From Desulfobacterales bacterium (GTDB lineage Bacteria > Desulfobacterota > Desulfobacteria > Desulfobacterales > JAHIVH01), in NCBI GenBank assembly GCA_020056645.1, contig JAGVHJ010000005.1, forward strand, positions 1 through 6,459: DNA of 6,459 bases, in the 5' to 3' direction. Numbering within the stretch: position 1 is the stretch's first letter; every line of letters begins with the position of its first letter. The notes below the pieces were generated by a model that ran no database searches, was not told the origin of the DNA, and worked only from the letters and a program-made list of their open reading frames with translations. Below, piece after piece: positions 1 to 6,336 of this stretch. A program made the position numbers and the translations under genes.

Positions 1-1043
1 GGCCCGAAGAGGTCGATCATCTGCTTTCCCTGGATATCATCGAACTGGAGGTGGGCTATGGCCTGATTCCTCTGGTGGACAAGGACCAGGACGGGACCCT
101 CCTCGGAAGGATTCGATCCATTAGGCGGCAATTCGCCACGGAGATGGGGCTGATCGTGCCGCCGGTTCATATACGGGACAATCTCAAGATCAAGCCGTCG
201 GAATACCGCGTGCTGATCCGGGGTGTTGAAATCGGAAAGGCGGAACTGATGGTGAACCACCTTCTCGCCATGGATCCCGGAAACGTGGTGAATCCCATCG
301 ACGGCATTCCCACCACCGAGCCGGCCTTTAATCTGCCGGCCCTCTGGATTCCCGCCGACCGGGAAGAGGAGGCCAAGTTCGCCGGATATACAGTGGTCGA
401 TAATTCCACGGTGGTCGCCACCCATTTGACGGAACTGATCCGGGCCAACGCCCATGATCTTCTCGGACGCCAGGAGGTGCAGCATCTTCTGGATAATCTT
501 GTCAAAACCTATCCCAAGGCGGTGGAGGAGCTGGTGCCCAACCTTCTCTCCCTGGGGTCGCTTCAGAAAGTGCTCCAGAATCTTTTGCGGGAGAGAATTT
601 CGATCCGGGATCTTCTTTCCGTCGTTGAGACACTGGCCGATTACGCGCCCATGAGCAAGGACCCCGATCTTCTCACGGAATATGTGAGGCAGCGGCTTTC
701 CCGTTCTTTTATCGCGCCGCTGGTGGGGTCTGACGGAACCCTTTCGGTCATCACCCTCGACAGAAAGGTCGAGGAGATTCTCTCCACGGGCATTCAGCAT
801 TCCGAGCATGGATCCTATATTTCCATCGATCCCAAGATGGCTGAAAAAATTGTCTCTTCGATCAAGAAGGAGGTCGAAAAAAGCATGGCGATGAATATTC
901 AGCCTGTGATTATGTGCCCGCCCGTCATCAGGCGTCATTTGAGACGGCTTATCGAACATGCCGCGCCCAGTGCGTTTGTGACCTCCCATGCGGAAATGGT
1001 GAGAAACATCAATATCAAGTCCGTTGGAAAGGTGACCGTATAA
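1..1043 (+). CDS. flhA: Flagellar export gate protein FlhA, C-terminal part (5' end outside the window)
   Basis: FlhA is the large export-gate subunit of the flagellar type III secretion system; its cytoplasmic domain forms the nonameric ring that docks chaperone-substrate complexes. The open frame runs from base 3 to the TAA at 1041-1043, about 346 residues, with no start codon required inside the window. The GTG at 51 is internal, because the residues before it (PEEVDHLLSLDIIELEVG) already read as FlhA. Recognisable family stretches are GYGLIPLVD, IRDNLKIKPSEYRV, the GIPTTEPAF segment followed by PALWIP, GYTVVDNSTVVATHL, and ERISIRDL. This is essentially the whole cytoplasmic domain; the eight-helix membrane part lies upstream. 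The gene ends one base before flhF, suggesting cotranscription and coupled translation. Identification is very secure; only the 5' boundary is unknown. Confidence 0.96.
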   Translation, partial: PEEVDHLLSLDIIELEVGYGLIPLVDKDQDGTLLGRIRSIRRQFATEMGLIVPPVHIRDNLKIKPSEYRVLIRGVEIGKAELMVNHLLAMDPGNVVNPIDGIPTTEPAFNLPALWIPADREEEAKFAGYTVVDNSTVVATHLTELIRANAHDLLGRQEVQHLLDNLVKTYPKAVEELVPNLLSLGSLQKVLQNLLRERISIRDLLSVVETLADYAPMSKDPDLLTEYVRQRLSRSFIAPLVGSDGTLSVITLDRKVEEILSTGIQHSEHGSYISIDPKMAEKIVSSIKKEVEKSMAMNIQPVIMCPPVIRRHLRRLIEHAAPSAFVTSHAEMVRNINIKSVGKVTV

Positions 1044-1044
1044 C

Positions 1045-2229
1045 ATGGAACCGAAAACCTACAGGGCGAAAAGTATCCAGGCCGCGATCGGCATGATCAA
1101 GGAAGAGCTTGGAAAGGATGCGGTGATCCTCTCCACGCGGAGAGTACCGAAAAACGTCCGGAATCCCTATGGCCCCGACCTATTTGAGGTGAAGGCCTCT
1201 TTGCAGGCGATTCCGGGGCCCGGTGCGCCGAAGGTTCCAAATCCGTCGTTATCCTCCCAATCCAACCGTTCCGGAAGGTTTGATGAAGAGGCTTCTCAAA
1301 GCCTGCGCGAGTTAAAAAAAGATATTGGCCACATCAAGGAGCTCTTTTTTCTGATTGGCAAGGAGGATGGATTGACCGGCATTCTTACGGGCAGCAGGGA
1401 AGGGCTTGACCTTTACGCCGCGCTCATTAAATCGGGGATGTCGGAAAAACGGGCACGGGGGTGTGTGGAAATATGCATGGACCGGATAAAGGGTGACGCC
1501 GCTTTTGCCGATTCCCATACGGAGGCCCTTTCCCGGATGCTTTTGAAGGAGGTTCTCTCCTCGCTCTCTATCAAGGAGTTGTTTCCTCCGGAGATTCAAC
1601 CGGGAAGAATCGCGGCCCTTGTGGGTCCCACAGGCGTGGGAAAGACCACGACGATCGCCAAGCTGGCCGCCTATTACACGCTGAAAAAGAAAAAAAGCGT
1701 GGGCCTTATTTCCATCGATAACTACCGGATCGGCGCGGTGGATCAGTTGAAAGCCTATGCCTCCATCATGAACATCCCCTGCGTTCCGGCCTTTACCCCG
1801 GAAGATTTTCAGGTGGCGTTGAAAAAGATGCGGCACAAGGAGATGATTCTCGTCGATACAGCCGGTCACAGCCATCTGGACGGCAAACGGATGGATGAGT
1901 TGAGGCTCTTTTTTAAAAAGGAGTTCCAGGTCACCAATCATCTTGTCCTGAGCGCCAATATGGATCGGGAGGATATGCGGGAGGCCATTTCCTGTTTTGG
2001 CGTGCTTTCTCCCGAGACCTATCTGTTCACCAAACTGGATGAAACCCGGAGACGGCTTACGATGGCCGATCAGGCCATGGAACTGAAGCTTCCCATATCC
2101 TGTTTGACCCATGGTCAGAATGTGCCGGATGATATCGTCTTCGCGACACCGGTCAGCTTATTGAAACTGATGTTCGAAGAGGTCCCGCAAATGAAAAATA
2201 CGCTTGCCCGCTTGAAAAAAGCGGGATGA
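1045..2229 (+). CDS. flhF: SRP-type GTPase FlhF, flagellar placement
   Basis: FlhF is the third SRP-family GTPase, beside Ffh and FtsY. It dimerises with GTP at the membrane and marks the site, often the pole, of flagellar assembly. The 394-residue protein has an N-terminal B domain (about 1-51, opening MEPKTYRAKSIQAAI), a Pro/Ser-rich linker (about 52-85), an N domain (about 90-185) and a G domain (about 186-380). Visible motifs are G1 GPTGVGKTT (194-202), DNYRIGAVDQLKAYA (225-239), G3 DTAGHS (271-276) and G4 TKLDE (329-333). The G3 motif is odd: the usual DTAGR arginine is His275. The ATG at 1045 follows the flhA stop by one base and has a Shine-Dalgarno-like AAGGTGA at 1029-1035. The FlhF activator FlhG is encoded next. 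Function by family is well established; whether His275 alters GTP hydrolysis is unknown. Confidence 0.95.
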   Translation: MEPKTYRAKSIQAAIGMIKEELGKDAVILSTRRVPKNVRNPYGPDLFEVKASLQAIPGPGAPKVPNPSLSSQSNRSGRFDEEASQSLRELKKDIGHIKELFFLIGKEDGLTGILTGSREGLDLYAALIKSGMSEKRARGCVEICMDRIKGDAAFADSHTEALSRMLLKEVLSSLSIKELFPPEIQPGRIAALVGPTGVGKTTTIAKLAAYYTLKKKKSVGLISIDNYRIGAVDQLKAYASIMNIPCVPAFTPEDFQVALKKMRHKEMILVDTAGHSHLDGKRMDELRLFFKKEFQVTNHLVLSANMDREDMREAISCFGVLSPETYLFTKLDETRRRLTMADQAMELKLPISCLTHGQNVPDDIVFATPVSLLKLMFEEVPQMKNTLARLKKAG

Positions 2230-2257
2230 ATCGATGGCTATCGGATAACCTGGATTT

Positions 2258-2262
2258 GGGAG
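2258..2262 (+). promoter_or_regulatory. Ribosome binding site of flhG supporting a GTG start
   Basis: GGGAG lies 7 bases before the GTG at 2270. The next in-frame ATG (2336) would remove the DQASSLR motif at residues 2-8, which is diagnostic of FlhG, so the GTG is the better start. Confidence 0.65.
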
Positions 2263-2269
2263 ACACACC

Positions 2270-3190
2270 GTGGATCAAGCGAGCAGCTTAAGAAAAATTG
2301 TTAAAAAGCAGGCCGAGGGAACCCTGAAAAAGCGCATGCCCAACAAGGCCGTGAATGAGAGCGGCAAACGGTTGCCGAGGGTCATCGCCGTCACCAGCGG
2401 AAAGGGGGGGGTCGGCAAAACCAATATCGTTGCGAGCCTTGCTGTGGCCTTTTCGAAATTGGATCAGCGGGTTTTGATTCTTGACGCGGATCTCGGGCTC
2501 GCCAATATCGATATCATTTTCGGAGTGAGGCCCGAATACAACATCAGCCATGTGATCAGTGGAGAAAAGAGCCTTTCGGAGATCATCTTTGAGGTCAGGC
2601 CCCAGGTCCGGATCATTCCCGCAGGGTCGGGTTTTGAGAATCTAACCGCGTTGACAGAAGGCCAGAAGCTCCATCTTCTAAGCGAGTTCGAGGCTCTGGA
2701 CGGGGTGGCCGATTTTGTGCTGATCGATACCGGGGCCGGGATCTCCGCCAATGTGCTCTATTTCAATATGGCCGCGGACGATTGTGTGGTGATCGCCACC
2801 CATGAGCCGACCTCCATCACGGACGCTTACGCCATGATGAAGGTCATGAGCACCAATCACGGTATGAAGCGCTATAAACTCCTCGTGAATATGGTCAAGG
2901 ACGAGGGGGAGGCCAAGCAGGTTTACCTGACCCTGAGCCAGGCCGTTGATCGATTTCTCAAGGGGACGGTCCTGGAATACCTGGGGTTCATTCCCCAGGA
3001 CGAAAAATTGAGAGCGGCTGTTTTAAGCCGGAAAACGGTGATGGAAAAGTATCCGGAGGCCCCGTCGTCCCAGCGGATTTTTTCCCAGGCAAAAGCGTTC
3101 ATCGACGCACCTGTTCCACTGGATGGCGGGGGAAACATGAAATTTTTCATGCAGCGGTTTCTGCATCATCTCAACCCTATTCGCAGGTAA
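2270..3190 (+). CDS. flhG: MinD-like ATPase FlhG (FleN/YlxH), flagellar number control
   Basis: FlhG is a MinD/ParA-type ATPase that limits flagellar number, stimulates the FlhF GTPase and, in several species, contacts C-ring proteins. The 306-residue protein begins with DQASSLR (2-8), a perfect match to the DQAxxLR activator helix that inserts into FlhF. The deviant Walker A is GKGGVGKT (44-51), preceded by VTS. DADLGLANID (72-81) and LIDTGAGIS (151-159) are the other nucleotide-site stretches, and THEPTSITDAYAM (177-189) is typical of the family. A short hydrophobic/basic segment near the C-terminus (MKFFMQRFLHHL, 290-301) could be the amphipathic membrane-targeting helix. The gene lies 40 bases after flhF and 4 bases before fliA, consistent with one transcript. 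An eight-G run (2404-2411) sits in the P-loop codons. Identification is secure. Confidence 0.95.
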   Translation: MDQASSLRKIVKKQAEGTLKKRMPNKAVNESGKRLPRVIAVTSGKGGVGKTNIVASLAVAFSKLDQRVLILDADLGLANIDIIFGVRPEYNISHVISGEKSLSEIIFEVRPQVRIIPAGSGFENLTALTEGQKLHLLSEFEALDGVADFVLIDTGAGISANVLYFNMAADDCVVIATHEPTSITDAYAMMKVMSTNHGMKRYKLLVNMVKDEGEAKQVYLTLSQAVDRFLKGTVLEYLGFIPQDEKLRAAVLSRKTVMEKYPEAPSSQRIFSQAKAFIDAPVPLDGGGNMKFFMQRFLHHLNPIRR

Positions 3191-3194
3191 TTTT

Positions 3195-3968
3195 ATGACC
3201 CAAGGGTATGAAAATGGTTCTTTGGGAAAAAAGTCAAAGCCGATCAGCGGATTTTCTCCTGAAGAACGGGAAGCGATGATTGTCAAATACGCATACCTGG
3301 TGAAGTATATCGCCATGCGGATTTCGGCGCGTCTTCCTTCGAACGTCATCGTGGATGAATTGATCAGCGCGGGGTGTCTGGGGCTGATCGACGCCGTTGA
3401 CAAATATGACCCTGCAAAGGACGTGAGCATCAAGACATACGCCCAATACCGGATTAAGGGCGCTATTCTCGATGAGCTGCGAAGCATGGACTGGTATTCA
3501 CGATCCATGCGGAAAAAAATGCAGGATATCGATGCGGCGGTTCTGGCCGTTGAGGGACGTGAAGGGAGGCCGGCCCATGAAAATGAGGTCGCCGCGGAGC
3601 TGGGGGTCGATCTCGAAAAATATTTTAAAATGCTAGGGGATATCCATGGCGCGGCTCTTTTGAGTCTTGATTCTTTCATATCCAATGGAAGCGATTCATC
3701 TAATAAAAAAACATTTCAGGAGCGGCTTCAGGGGAGTTCGGACCCGGACCGGAAGATCGAAACCAAAGAGCTTCAGGCGATCATCGCCGCTTCAATTAAG
3801 AAGCTTTCCGAAAAAGAACAGATTGTTATCTCACTCTATTACTATGATGAGCTGACCTTGAAAGAGATCGGCAAGGTCCTCGATTTAACCGAGTCACGGG
3901 TGTGTCAGATCCACACCCTGGCCCTTATCAAGATGCGGTCCCGGCTAAAGGAGTATTGCAGGGCGTGA
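3195..3968 (+). CDS. fliA: Flagellar RNA polymerase sigma factor FliA (sigma-28)
   Basis: FliA directs RNA polymerase to late flagellar promoters such as those of flagellin, motor and chemotaxis genes, and is normally held inactive by FlgM until the hook is complete. The 257 residues show a sigma-70-family region 2 (about 24-105) with DELISAGCLGLIDAV (54-68) and the FliA hallmark TYAQYRIKGAILDELRSMDW (81-100). Region 3 spans about 105-170. Region 4 (about 190-255) carries LSEKEQIVISLYYYDELTLK (204-223) and the helix-turn-helix LTESRVCQIHTLALIKMRSR (231-250). The length is normal for FliA. The ATG at 3195 lies 4 bases after the flhG stop, with AGG at 3185-3187 as a weak ribosome binding site inside the flhG end. 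In pseudomonads and vibrios cheY and cheZ follow fliA; here a motif-array gene does. Identification is secure. Confidence 0.95.
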   Translation: MTQGYENGSLGKKSKPISGFSPEEREAMIVKYAYLVKYIAMRISARLPSNVIVDELISAGCLGLIDAVDKYDPAKDVSIKTYAQYRIKGAILDELRSMDWYSRSMRKKMQDIDAAVLAVEGREGRPAHENEVAAELGVDLEKYFKMLGDIHGAALLSLDSFISNGSDSSNKKTFQERLQGSSDPDRKIETKELQAIIAASIKKLSEKEQIVISLYYYDELTLKEIGKVLDLTESRVCQIHTLALIKMRSRLKEYCRA

Positions 3969-3984
3969 TTTGACAACAGGAGAC

Positions 3985-4039
3985 GGGGTTTGACCCCTCG
4001 CCAGATGAAGGCGGGAAGAAAAAAAATTAAGCGAGGGGG
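3985..4039 (+). other. Nested, mutually exclusive hairpins after fliA
   Basis: Three stems share the same bases. GGGGT/ACCCC (3985-3989 with 3993-3997) has a 3-base loop. CTCGCC/GGCGGG (3997-4002 with 4010-4015, one G-T pair) has a 7-base loop. CCCCTCGC/GCGAGGGG (3994-4001 with 4031-4038) is a perfect 8-bp stem. Only one of the three can form fully at a time. The downstream sequence is A-rich rather than T-rich, so this is not a classical intrinsic terminator for the fliA transcript. It may protect a 3' end or regulate read-through; this is inferred from hand pairing only. Confidence 0.4.
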
Positions 4040-4061
4040 CGTTTCCGGACGATAGTATAAT
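4027..4061 (+). promoter_or_regulatory. Candidate promoter for the motif-array gene
   Basis: Two overlapping readings are possible. A perfect TATAAT (4056-4061) lies downstream of an A8 tract (4019-4026), but its -35 position at 17-bp spacing is GAGGGG, a poor match. Alternatively, TTAAGCGA (4027-4034) and GACGATAG (4048-4055) resemble the sigma-28 boxes TAAAGTTT and GCCGATAA, the second matching 6 of 8, but the spacer is 13 rather than 11 bases. Either would start transcription about 65-75 bases before the gene. The 166-base gap after an otherwise tight operon supports some local promoter. Confidence 0.3.
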
Positions 4062-4124
4062 GAAGAGGGAAACCGGTCTGGAGCCTTGAAAAGAGGCGTT
4101 CGGTATCTGTATTCAATGGTCCAT

Positions 4125-4131
4125 GGGGAAG
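4125..4131 (+). promoter_or_regulatory. Ribosome binding site that favours the ATG at 4135
   Basis: GGGGAAG precedes the ATG at 4135, with 5 bases between GGGGA and the ATG. The in-frame ATG at 4123, four codons earlier, overlaps this element and has no purine-rich site of its own upstream, so 4135 is the preferred start. Confidence 0.5.
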
Positions 4132-4134
4132 AAA

Positions 4135-6330
4135 ATGGCTGAAACCACTGGAAAAAATGATCAAGAGAACGCTCCGATGAGCCAGGCCGATATTGAGGCG
4201 CTGCTTGAGGGGCGTGGAAAATCCGGTGGGGGGGCTCCAAAAAAAGCGGCTCAGCCTGTGGAGGCGTCGAAGGCTCCTCCAGAGGATGGGTCAAGCATTC
4301 TTTCTCCCGACGAGATCGACGCCATGTTCAAGAGCCCCCGGAAAACTTCGGGCGAGGTGAAGGCCGAAGAGAAGGGAGCGGTGGAGGATGGGGTGAGCAT
4401 CTTATCTCCGGATGAGATCGACCAGCTCTTTGATCCCGCTCAGGGAAAAAAAGGATTTGTAACAGGCTCAAATCAGGAAAAACAGGCTAATGTCGTTTCG
4501 GCGGATGATATTGACGCTCTTTTCAAAGCCGCGCCTACCGATAAGATCATCACTCCGACCCTTGGTTCACGGGACACCTCCCTGGACGATGATCTGGTTC
4601 TGGTCCACCCCGATGATATCGCGCGTCTTTTAAATGGTCAGGATGATGACCTGGGTTCCGATTTCGGAGAATCGATTCCAGCGTTATCGGACAAACAGGA
4701 GGTTGATGATCTCCTGAACGCGGATGATGTAGACCATTTGTTCAGCGCCTCCCTTGAAGAGCCAGCCACCCTACCCGAGCCATTGGATGAAGAGGAGCTT
4801 GTCCCGGTATCCCAGGAGGATATCGATCAACTGCTCAAGAACGCCTTGGGAGATACGCCCGATTCCTTTATGTCCGCCGAGGGGGATATGACTGGACACT
4901 CTGGGCCGGGGCTCATTTCAAAAGATGATATCGATGATCTTCTTTCCCACACTCTTGATGCGGATGAGGAGATCGGCCTGGTGACCCAGGACGATATCGA
5001 TGATCTGTTGCAGGGGGCTTTTGATAAAACCCCGGTCCCTTCTGAGCCAGGAAAGGATCGAGCCCCTTCTTTTGAGAAAAGCGACGTGGAGATACCCGAA
5101 AACGGAATCTCCGCTTCCCCGGTCATGATTGAGGAGAAGAGGGATGATGAGGAAGAAGAACAACCTTCCCTTTTTATCACCCAGGAGGCCATTGATGGCC
5201 TGTTGAAAGAGGCGAAACCGCCAAAGAAACAGGTGGATCGCTCTCTTGATCGTGTTTCCCAGGATAGCACCGGCCCGCTTGTCAAGGAAGGCGCCGGGAG
5301 AGAAACGCCCGAACCGGAAATTGAAACGCTGCCCGACGCGGATTTTGAAGGGCTTGTTTCCCAGGATGAGCTTGACTCCCTTTTGGCCGGATCAGCAGAT
5401 AAGGGTGAAACAAGAGAGACGCCGGAAGAAGAGAGCTCCGGGTTGATTTCCCAGGACGACATCAATGAATTGTTGTCAAAGTCGGAGAAAGAACCGGACG
5501 CCGATGAAGAGGAGCCCAGCCTCATTTCCCAGGACGATATCGATCAATTGCTTGCCATTGAGGTCAGCGATGAAAAGGACCCTTCGGAAGCAGCTTCGGA
5601 GAAAGGGGAGGAAACAGGAGAGGTCTCCCAGGATGTCATCGACAAGCTGCTTGAGGAAGAGACCGGGACAAGCGAGGATGAGGCGGGCCTTGTCACCCAA
5701 GATATCATCGATCAGCTCCTGAATGAGGAGATCGAGGAGGAAGAGTCGGTTGACAAGGAAGAGAAGGATCAGGTGATTCTCGAGGAGGTCAAGGAAGATG
5801 ACGAGGGGGTCGTTCCGGAAAAAAAGAGCTCCTGGTACCGCTCAAAGATTTTATGGAGCGTTATGGTCGGGATGGTGACCCTTGGCGTTTCGATCTTCTC
5901 GGTGGTGACCATGAAACCGCCTATTTCAGGCCACGGGGACGGCCCTCAGATTCTTCATTTCACCATTGTGCCCGAACCGGCCCCGAAACAAGAGGGAGCG
6001 CCTGTGCCGGCTGAGCCGGAAAAAAACGTCATGGTCTCCACGGACTTCAACGGATTTGTGGTGATGGCCCCTTCGGGAAGAAAAGATATTGTCTATGTCC
6101 AGGCCGATCTGACCGTGGATTTGTCAAAAGAGTCGGCGAGCCAGGTGAAAGCGTTCGAACCCTATTACAGGAATATCATCTATGATGTGCTGGCTCAGGC
6201 CATGAAACACCAGGAGGGGTTGGCCTTGAAAAAGGATGAGTTGCAGGACTCTATTAAATCGGCGTTGAATGATGCGTTGACCGATAAAACGATAGAGCGG
6301 GTGATCTTCACGCGCTTCGCTCTAATTTAA
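4135..6330 (+). CDS. FliL-like membrane protein with a cytoplasmic array of FliM-N-like (EIDALL) motifs
   Basis: I know no named family with this layout. Residues below count from the alternative ATG at 4123 (735 aa); subtract 4 for the preferred start (731 aa). Residues 1-570 are acidic, low-complexity and probably disordered, with about 16 copies of a 10-residue motif of the form [LIV]-S-Q-D-D-I-D-x-L-[LF]. This resembles the FliM N-terminal peptide (E. coli LSQAEIDALL) that binds CheY-P. A basic stretch (KKSSWYRSK, 567-575) precedes one transmembrane helix (about 576-596), predicting N-in topology. A Pro/Glu-rich linker (about 598-635) leads to a C-terminal domain (about 636-735) with FliL-like pattern: VYVQADLTVDL, then FEPYYRNIIYDVLAQ, then a terminal ERVIFTRFALI like the FliL ending (V-x-F-T-x-F). 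FliL associates with stators and the basal body, but usually has only a short cytoplasmic tail. No FliM or FliN core is present. The FliL link is by eye and moderately sure; the role is inferred. Confidence 0.8.
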   Translation: MAETTGKNDQENAPMSQADIEALLEGRGKSGGGAPKKAAQPVEASKAPPEDGSSILSPDEIDAMFKSPRKTSGEVKAEEKGAVEDGVSILSPDEIDQLFDPAQGKKGFVTGSNQEKQANVVSADDIDALFKAAPTDKIITPTLGSRDTSLDDDLVLVHPDDIARLLNGQDDDLGSDFGESIPALSDKQEVDDLLNADDVDHLFSASLEEPATLPEPLDEEELVPVSQEDIDQLLKNALGDTPDSFMSAEGDMTGHSGPGLISKDDIDDLLSHTLDADEEIGLVTQDDIDDLLQGAFDKTPVPSEPGKDRAPSFEKSDVEIPENGISASPVMIEEKRDDEEEEQPSLFITQEAIDGLLKEAKPPKKQVDRSLDRVSQDSTGPLVKEGAGRETPEPEIETLPDADFEGLVSQDELDSLLAGSADKGETRETPEEESSGLISQDDINELLSKSEKEPDADEEEPSLISQDDIDQLLAIEVSDEKDPSEAASEKGEETGEVSQDVIDKLLEEETGTSEDEAGLVTQDIIDQLLNEEIEEEESVDKEEKDQVILEEVKEDDEGVVPEKKSSWYRSKILWSVMVGMVTLGVSIFSVVTMKPPISGHGDGPQILHFTIVPEPAPKQEGAPVPAEPEKNVMVSTDFNGFVVMAPSGRKDIVYVQADLTVDLSKESASQVKAFEPYYRNIIYDVLAQAMKHQEGLALKKDELQDSIKSALNDALTDKTIERVIFTRFALI
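4177..5721 (+). repeat. Array of about 16 coding repeats of an EIDALL-type peptide motif
   Basis: Copies start at 4177 (MSQADIEALL), 4300 (LSPDEIDAMF), 4402 (LSPDEIDQLF), 4495 (VSADDIDALF), 4603 (VHPDDIARLL), 4687 (SDKQEVDDLL), 4714 (LNADDVDHLF), 4807 (VSQEDIDQLL), 4915 (ISKDDIDDLL), 4981 (VTQDDIDDLL), 5176 (ITQEAIDGLL), 5356 (VSQDELDSLL), 5446 (ISQDDINELL), 5524 (ISQDDIDQLL), 5623 (VSQDVIDKLL) and 5692 (VTQDIIDQLL). The 4687 and 4714 copies are weak and abut. Most start-to-start distances are 22-41 residues, with variable acidic linkers; two are 60 and 65. Conservation is confined to the motif, as expected of short linear binding motifs. At DNA level many copies share TCCCAGGA or ACCCAGGA and GATATCGAT. 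Confidence 0.9.
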
Positions 6331-6336
6331 AAAAAG

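Noticed and set aside
51..53. GTG at 51 as a gene start
   Set aside because: The same frame is open to the window edge and the upstream residues already match FlhA, so this is an internal codon.
1312..2112. Minus-strand open frame of 266 codons opposite flhF
   Set aside because: The + strand encodes FlhF with all GTPase motifs; the antisense product shows no family features.
3970..3975. Perfect TTGACA -35 box just after fliA
   Set aside because: At 16-18 bases spacing there is no plausible -10 hexamer; the nearest good TATAAT is at 4056, much too far away.
4135..4240. The array gene as fliM or fliN
   Set aside because: The first motif looks like the FliM N-terminus, but no FliM middle domain or SpoA/FliN C-terminal domain follows; the gene ends in a membrane and FliL-like domain.
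4827..5525. Long minus-strand open frame (232 codons) opposite the motif array
   Set aside because: It is a Ser-rich mirror of the acidic repeat coding sequence with no recognisable domain; the + strand frame is far longer and has clear motif conservation.
4177..5721. Possible CRISPR or DNA-level tandem repeat
   Set aside because: Repeats are imperfect, unequally spaced and conserved at the peptide level within one open frame, unlike CRISPR repeats and spacers.
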